From NCBI GenBank assembly GCA_028829895.1, contig CM054182.1, positions 6,367,001 through 6,431,000 of the forward strand: DNA of 64,000 bases, in the 5' to 3' direction. A program made the position numbers and the translations under genes. The DNA is from Sinotaia quadrata (lineage: Eukaryota; Mollusca; Gastropoda; Architaenioglossa; Viviparidae). The first letter of the stretch is position 1. Every line of letters begins with the position of its first letter. This document shows positions 58,351-64,000 of the stretch, piece by piece. The notes below the pieces were generated by a model. It had not been told where the DNA came from, did not search any database, and was given only the letters and a program-made list of their open reading frames with translations.

Positions 58351-58714
58351 TGAAAAAAATTATCAAAAATTTCTATTATGTTAAGAAACTAACGAATCAT
58401 GAAGATGACAATCAGGACTACTAAAGGAACATTCTAGACTTAATTTCATAATAATTAATAATGAGGGTTTTCACCTATACTGGCAAGCATCCATTAAATA
58501 AATTTTAACGCTATGGATAACTCATGCAAACTCTGTGTACAGTTCCAACAAGCTAATGTGCACTTAGCTCTCTAGCAGGGTCTTTTCCATAGAAACGCAT
58601 AGCACACACACACACACACAAAGGGGAATTATTAAAAGTAGAAAAATAAACATCATCACGAAATATAAAACAATTAGTCAACAATTTTTTAATTTTAAAA
58701 TGAGAACTACTATG
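58351..58714. other. Unique AT-rich intronic sequence
   Basis: Only a short CA run (about 58,604-58,620); no gene was seen. Confidence 0.5.
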
Positions 58715-59300
58715 CGTTGTTTATTACTGTGAAAAAGTAAACAAACGCGGGGACAATTTAGTTAAAGGCACGATGGCTGTATATTACTGTGAAAAAGTAA
58801 ACAAACGCGGGGACAGTTTAGTTAAAGGCACAATGGCTGTATATTACTGTGAAAAACTAAAAAACGTGGGGACAATAAAGGCACAATGACTGTATATTAC
58901 TGTGAAAAACTAAAACGTGGGGACAATTTAGTTAAAGGCACGATGGCTGTATATTACTGTGAAAAAGTAAACAAACGCGGGGACAATTTAGTTAAAGGCA
59001 CGATGGCTGTATATTACTGTGAAAAACTAAAAAACGTGGGGACAATAAAGGCACAATGACTGTATATTACTGTGAAAAAGTAAACAAACGCGGGGACAAT
59101 TTAGTTAAAGGCACGATGGCTGTATATTACTGTGAAAAAGTAAACAAACGCGGGGACAATTTAGTTAAAGGCACGATGGCTGTATATTACTGTGAAAAAC
59201 TTAAAAACGTGGGGACAATTTAGTTAAAGGCACAATAGCTGTATATTACTGTGAAAAAACTAAAACGTGGGGACAATTTAGTTAAAAGGCACAATGGTTC
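58715..59300. repeat. 60-bp minisatellite, about 10 copies with two unit types
   Basis: The long unit has ACTGTGAAAAAGTAAACAAA, CGCGGGGACAATTTAGTTAA and AGGCACGATGGCTGTATATT. The short type has ACTAAAAAACGTGGGGACAA and lacks the TTTAGTT part. The types alternate in blocks, suggesting duplication of multi-unit segments. Confidence 0.94.
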
Positions 59301-59794
59301 TCCCGCATGACAATATTACATTGTAACAGAGATTACACTGACAGTCTGATTATGGAACAATATACTAAACCTTGCAATAGCGTTTGCCCATATAAAATTA
59401 CCACTTTCTGACATGTGAAACAAAAATACACATTAATAAATCGCACGTTTTGTTATCATAAATAATATTCACAGAAGAAGGTTAATTTTCTGATTTTCCT
59501 AAGTATGACATCACAAACTTAGTAAAACTTAAAAGGCTTGAGCTATCGATAGTGCTGTCAACAATGGCGGCCGAAGTTAAGAAATAAAAAAAGCGTGCTT
59601 GATTGAAGAATCTTTAGTCGACTGATTATTCATGAGCAAGAAGAAAACTGAAGAGGCAGTCATAAATAAACATTGAATTATATATAAATAATCCTAGTGG
59701 AATGCGAAATGCCATTTAAAAGAAATTAACAACCCCATTTATACTAACAATATATGTGAAATATATGTGAACCTTATCATATTGTATCAGAAGT
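59301..59794. other. Unique sequence, no gene recognised
   Basis: AT-rich; nothing assigned. Confidence 0.5.
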
Positions 59795-60147
59795 AGATTT
59801 ATGACCCATATTACAGTAGCTCTGAAATGACGTACAATACTACGTATATTCTCAAGAGGGATACAGATTTATGACCCATATTACAGTAGCTCTGAAATGA
59901 CGTACAATACTACGTATATTCTCAAGAGGGATACAGATTTATGACCCATATTACAATAGCTCTGAAATGACGTACAATACTACGTATAGTCTCAAGAGGG
60001 ATACAGATTTATGACCCATATTACAGTAGCTCTGAAATGACGTACAATACTACGTATAGTCTCAAGAGGGATACAGATTTATGACCCATATTACAGTAGC
60101 TCTGAAATGACGTACAATACTACGTATATTCTCAAGACGGATACAAT
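59795..60147. repeat. 70-bp minisatellite, 5 near-identical copies
   Basis: The core is AGATTTATGACCCATATTAC followed by AGCTCTGAAATGACGTACAA and TACTACGTATATTCTCAAGA. Copies differ at one or two positions. Each unit carries TGACGTA and the palindrome TACGTA. Confidence 0.96.
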
Positions 60148-60939
60148 ACGTGTACTAAGCTATACTTTTAATGAGTACAGTGCGCTAGCGAAAGCATAAA
60201 ATAAAACACTAAAATGTTAGTGAATATACTATCGTGTGTGTGTGTGTGTAATTTTGCAATTCTGTTTCATGCTTAAGCGTTCTAAAACTTGTTCACCTCC
60301 AACCTTTACGAAAGTGTTTTTTCAAAGGCGTTCGGAAAATACTTCTGTTAATCACAAATGTCGTCTGCTACTAGTTCTTTTGCCGCAACGACTTCGATAA
60401 ATTACAAACAATTATATATGGAAGTGCGGATTATAAGTTAAAGGTAATTTACATAGTTTCATCAGACAATACTTTAAAACAACAACAAATTCAACGCTTC
60501 ATGAGAAAGTCATAGTACCTTTAAATCTTGTGTCGTGATTGGGAGAGAATGTTAAAAAACATAGTTCTTTACCGGAATAAACTAAGAACTATTGGCATTT
60601 AAGTATTTTTATAATTTGTATAATTTACTTCTACGTTTTGAACCTCACAAAATCGACAGGCTGATTTTGGATACTTTCTCTCTCCCTTCCCTTCTCTACT
60701 TAATTGCAAAGTAAAATTTTACTTAATTACCTGGACATATTACACATAAAGAAAGAAGTACACAATTTTACTTGGTCATATTACACAAAACTATAAAACT
60801 TGCATCTACCAGCCACTAGCCAATTTGTGTACAAAACGTCGAAAATGATACCGAGATAGTTACAAGTCAGTAACAACGTGAATGTTAAACCTCGTGTCAA
60901 AAGGTCACGACCCATTAACTTTCACAACAGGACAGTCAC
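60148..60939. other. Unique AT-rich sequence, probably intronic
   Basis: One 12-base (GT) run at about 60,236-60,249; no coding evidence. Confidence 0.5.
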
Positions 60940-61119
60940 CTGGTACGTGATTCGTGTCTCTCTCGGAGCCAGGAGGGATCTTGTTGAGGCGACTGAAAGA
61001 CTTGGAGGGGATCTCGGACTTGGGATGGAGGCCCGAGAATCTCATTTCATCATCTTCCGCGTTGTGAACAGTAGGGTCCCGCTGCCGTCTTGGTCGTTGC
61101 TGTCGTTGTTGAGGTTCTT
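60940..61119 (-). CDS. Exon of the same minus-strand gene (IPSKSF motif), possibly the first coding exon
   Basis: The minus-strand donor CCAG-GTGACT at 60,939 leaves the frame in phase 1, matching the two downstream exons. The product is Gln/Arg-rich (PQQRQQRPRRQRD), then acidic (NAEDDEM), then LHPKSEIPSKSFSRLNKIPP and GSERDTNHVP. IPSKSF-x-x-L is a third, more diverged copy of the motif. The 5' edge is uncertain: an acceptor GAAACAG at 61,120 gives a 180-bp phase-1 cassette but lacks a pyrimidine tract. Alternatively translation starts at the in-frame ATG at 61,136-61,138 (A at -3, G at +4, product MARCETEEPQQ...), making this a first coding exon. Confidence 0.6.
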
Positions 61120-61868
61120 CTGTTTCGCAGCGGGCCATATTAAATTTAATTTGTAAGATTTACTATTAAAAATTACAAGTGGCGTTGGAGTAAGTAATTA
61201 TATTAAGAGAAATAAATTATTGTGTATGTTCAAACTGCGAATAATTATATTTTTAATAGATTTAACGAACACAATAATGTTCTCTATGGAGTACATTTAA
61301 TCGGATAATATATCAGTATGTTATTTTTAAAATAAATTCTGGAAAATATTTCGAACACAGAATGAAAATAAATGAAATGACGCATATTAAAATAAAAGTA
61401 AAAACAATGTAGAAATAAAAAAGTAAAACTGGGAATGACTTATTTAACAGCAAATTAAAATAAAATTAAGTCCAGCCAAAAATATTATTAAGAAACAAAA
61501 TGGAAATAAACAAGAATACCTCCAAACAAACATTCCGAACACAAGAAATGCAAACAAAAATAGCATCGATTCAATAACATTACAACACGGACACATATGA
61601 AACCAGAGTTATTCCCCCTGTTCTTGATGGGCACCGTCTATTGTGCTGTAGTACATACATGTATAGCTCGGTGCAACTGCATTGTCTGGCACCATGGTGA
61701 AGTATGCTATCTGCCGCTGAGCGCTAATGACTTAAGAAAACACGGGGAATAACTTCATAATATTTTCCTGGGCAAAACGAACTGTGAAATCCTAAAAGTT
61801 TTCTGGATGTGTTACAGATTTACAAAGTTAATAAAATAGGTTCGATATAGTAAACTATAACATATGGC
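61120..61868. other. Unique sequence with a possible small exon
   Basis: At about 61,620-61,735 the minus strand is open to a stop with a plausible product (TMVPDNAVAPSYTCMYYSTI then DGAHQEQGE), preceded by CGCTCAG. The plus strand is open over the same stretch too. There is no recognised family; it could be an alternative terminal exon or chance. Confidence 0.2.
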
Positions 61869-62190
61869 CCATGTGTTTCATCCAAAGCGCATGATTTAAG
61901 CTTTTTATCCAGAGCATATGACCCAAGTATTTTATCTATAACCTTTGACCCAAGTATTTTATCCATGACCTTTGTATCCACGGCTTATGATCCATGTATT
62001 TTACTCATGGTGTATCACTATTTTATGCACTGACATGAATTAAATATTTAATAAATAGCTTATAACCCAAGTATTTTATCCATGACCTTTGACACAAGTT
62101 TTGTATCTGTAGTACCTGATCCGGTATTTTATCCAAGACCTTAATTCATCGCATATAGCCTATACACTTTGCCCCAAACATTTGACCCTA
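61869..62190. repeat. About 27-bp diverged minisatellite, around 9 copies
   Basis: GACCCAAGTATTTTATCCAT and GACCTTTGA recur with many substitutions. Confidence 0.82.
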
Positions 62191-62214
62191 TTATTTTAAC
62201 CTTAGCAAACCGCT

Positions 62215-62452
62215 GGAGGAGAGTGGGATAGCGAACGTTTATACCCTGTCAAAGTTCATATTTAGTAAAGAAATGAACGGCAAATGAACTTTACAAGGAG
62301 AGAGGGATAGCGAACGCTTACACACTGTCAAAGATCATATTTAGTAAAGAAATGAACGGCAAATGAACTTTACAAGGAGAGAGGGATAGCGAACGTTTAC
62401 ACGCTGTCAAAGATCATATTTAGTAAAGAAATGAACGGCAAATGAACTTTAC
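62215..62452. repeat. 79-bp tandem repeat, 3 copies
   Basis: GGGATAGCGAACG(T/C)TTA begins about every 79 bases from 62,225, followed by CTGTCAAAGATCATATTTAG and AAATGAACGGCAAATGAACT. Confidence 0.95.
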
Positions 62453-62524
62453 AAGAAAACACCGTGTGCAGAAAAAGTGCAAACAGTCACAGGCAAAAGC
62501 AGGCGCAAGACTATATGGCAAAAA

Positions 62525-62615
62525 TCCAACACCATTGTGCACAAACAAAACCACACACCACTATGCACAAACAAATCCACAACCACTGTGCGTATTAAAA
62601 ACATACACCACTGAA
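62525..62615. repeat. About 30-bp tandem repeat, 3 diverged copies
   Basis: ACACCATTGTGCACAAACAA, ACACCACTATGCACAAACAA and AACCACTGTGCGTATTAAA follow one another. Confidence 0.88.
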
Positions 62616-63416
62616 CTGTTCCATTAATCATAGCATCCTTTGAACTCTATTACCCCATCTTCAACTAACACGAAAGACAGTAAGCAAACAAACATTTGAA
62701 ATGCAAAAACAAAAACAAAGGATTTTTAAAAAATGTTACTTTCCTATAAAATGATATATTTTTAAAACTATAAAGAAGGGTTTGTATTGAATGCATAATT
62801 TATTCTATATGTATAATATTGTTTAAATTAATAAATTATCAAGAATGGGATATGTAATTATATAAATGATACAATTCTAAGAAAACTGCCAAAGTAATCA
62901 AAAATTGCATGTCAACACAAATAATTATGTATAAAACTTTTGATAAGAAGACAAAATTAAAAGAGAAAATTCACGAGTATAAATTTATAGTATATGTACA
63001 ACATTAAAAAATCCTTGATGCAATAGAGAAAGTAACAATAATTCACAAAACTTATCAATCAAAAAAAAAAAAACAAAACAGTAACACACAACAAGGGTAA
63101 GCAGCAGACACAAACACAGTGAGCCCGCCCACAAGACATGAAACTTTTAAATACCAACTGACGTTCACTAACCACTCAACTACTGAAAGCATAAACAACT
63201 AATAATACCATTCTGTGTTTCTTGTCCACCCTTTACCCCTGCAAAATGATACAAAACTTAATATGTATGCATTCTAATAATGATCACATTTTATTTTATA
63301 ATTTTCTTTTACTGAAAGTTTACTAGAATGTAGTAATTCTGAGGCAATAGATGTTCACTGCAAGGTGATTGATACATTTTCACATTAGACACATAATTAT
63401 TGTATATTTTGTTTAG
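62616..63416. other. Very AT-rich unique sequence
   Basis: No gene or repeat was recognised. The last 25 bases form a pyrimidine-biased run ending TTTTGTTTAG. Confidence 0.5.
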
Positions 63417-63533
63417 GTCAGGCTGGAACTATCTTATACTTTTGAAAGATGGACGCACGAAGGTTTGATCGTTTGCAAGAGCAGACTGTAGCCCGCCAAT
63501 GTGACTGTGATACCTTCCTTGATTCATGTACAG
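63417..63533 (+). CDS. Candidate start-codon exon of a plus-strand gene, unrecognised
   Basis: Bounded by ATTTTGTTTAG (acceptor) and ACAG-GTAAAC (donor), a good pair, giving a 117-bp exon. All three frames of the first 32 bases meet stops within the exon, except that the ATG at 63,449-63,451 (A at -3, G at +4) opens a frame to the donor: MDARRFDRLQEQTVARQCDC then DTFLDSCT, leaving phase 1. It would thus be an exon that ends the 5'UTR and starts translation, with the gene continuing beyond the window. On the minus strand a short frame (RYHSHIGG...) is also open, so the strand is not settled. The family is unknown. Confidence 0.35.
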
Positions 63534-63624
63534 GTAAACAAATGAATGCAAACTTGCTGGGAAAGACTCTTAAATAATTTATTTCTATATCTTCAGTCAA
63601 ACAAATGTTTTAATTGATGTTTTA

Positions 63625-63880
63625 TATAGGTATTTTCCTTATCTCATCAGACGTATAGATATTTTATTTACAAGATTACATGTATAAGTATTTTCCTTAT
63701 CTCATTATACGTATATATATTTTATTTACATGATTACAATTATAGATATTTATTTTCCTTATATTATTAAACGTATAGATATTTTATTTACATGATTACA
63801 TGTCTAGATATTTTCCTTACATTATTATACGTAAAGATATTTCACTTACATGTTTATATGTTGTGTGGGTATTTTTTTGT
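63625..63880. repeat. About 57-bp AT-rich minisatellite, around 4 copies
   Basis: GATATTTTATTTACATGATT, then TATTTTCCTTAT, then TTATACGTA recur. Confidence 0.88.
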
Positions 63881-64000
63881 TTTTTGAATCATTAAACCTT
63901 ATCTAGATATTTACTTGCATTATATGTTGCATAGGATTTCTAATTATCTGATTATATATTCTAATTATTTGATCCTATTATTATAATAATTATATATTGT
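63881..64000. other. AT-rich edge of window
   Basis: Low-complexity TTATATA sequence; nothing assigned. Confidence 0.5.

Overview
The window is AT-rich metazoan DNA, most likely from a mollusc or another lophotrochozoan. The grounds are intron-bearing genes, one exon clearly of a Slo1 (BK) potassium channel in its protostome form, a decayed LINE reverse transcriptase, and degenerate TTAGGG (not arthropod TTAGG) telomere-like repeats. There are no operons, ribosome binding sites or bacterial genes. Almost every long open frame lies inside a tandem array or microsatellite and is not a gene.

Layout. At 3.8-4.1 kb, minus strand, is the first coding exon of slo, with a consensus splice donor. Everything to its left is therefore probably slo intron 1, and the CpG-richer stretch to about 5.0 kb is its likely promoter side. 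From 5 to 52 kb there is no convincing multi-exon gene. This part is a mosaic of minisatellites (units of roughly 11-79 bp), microsatellites, transposon fragments and short unique spacers. Notable inside it are two small inverted-repeat elements, one of them telomere-like; two 3' ends of one LINE family; a pair of homologous 25-bp arrays in inverted orientation; and a candidate first exon with a signal peptide at 32.9 kb. From 53.6 to 61.1 kb, minus strand, are three exons of one gene. All have lengths divisible by three and phase-1 boundaries. They carry diverged versions of an IPS-x-x-F-x-x-L motif, and I tentatively assign them to a PDZ-LIM (Zasp/Enigma/ALP) muscle scaffold. A possible plus-strand start exon lies at 63.4 kb.

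The most unusual theme is local tandem duplication. About seventy arrays occur in 64 kb. Four copies of an unclassified 0.55-2 kb interspersed element (0.9-2.5, 7.5-8.7, 44.1-44.6 and 53.9-55.9 kb) let the process be dated relative to insertion. Three of the four copies carry a private tandem duplication at a different internal site, one grown to nine copies. Two of the copies also sit inside pre-existing arrays that they split.

All coordinates of arrays and element edges were read by eye and may be off by some tens of bases. Copy numbers are approximate.
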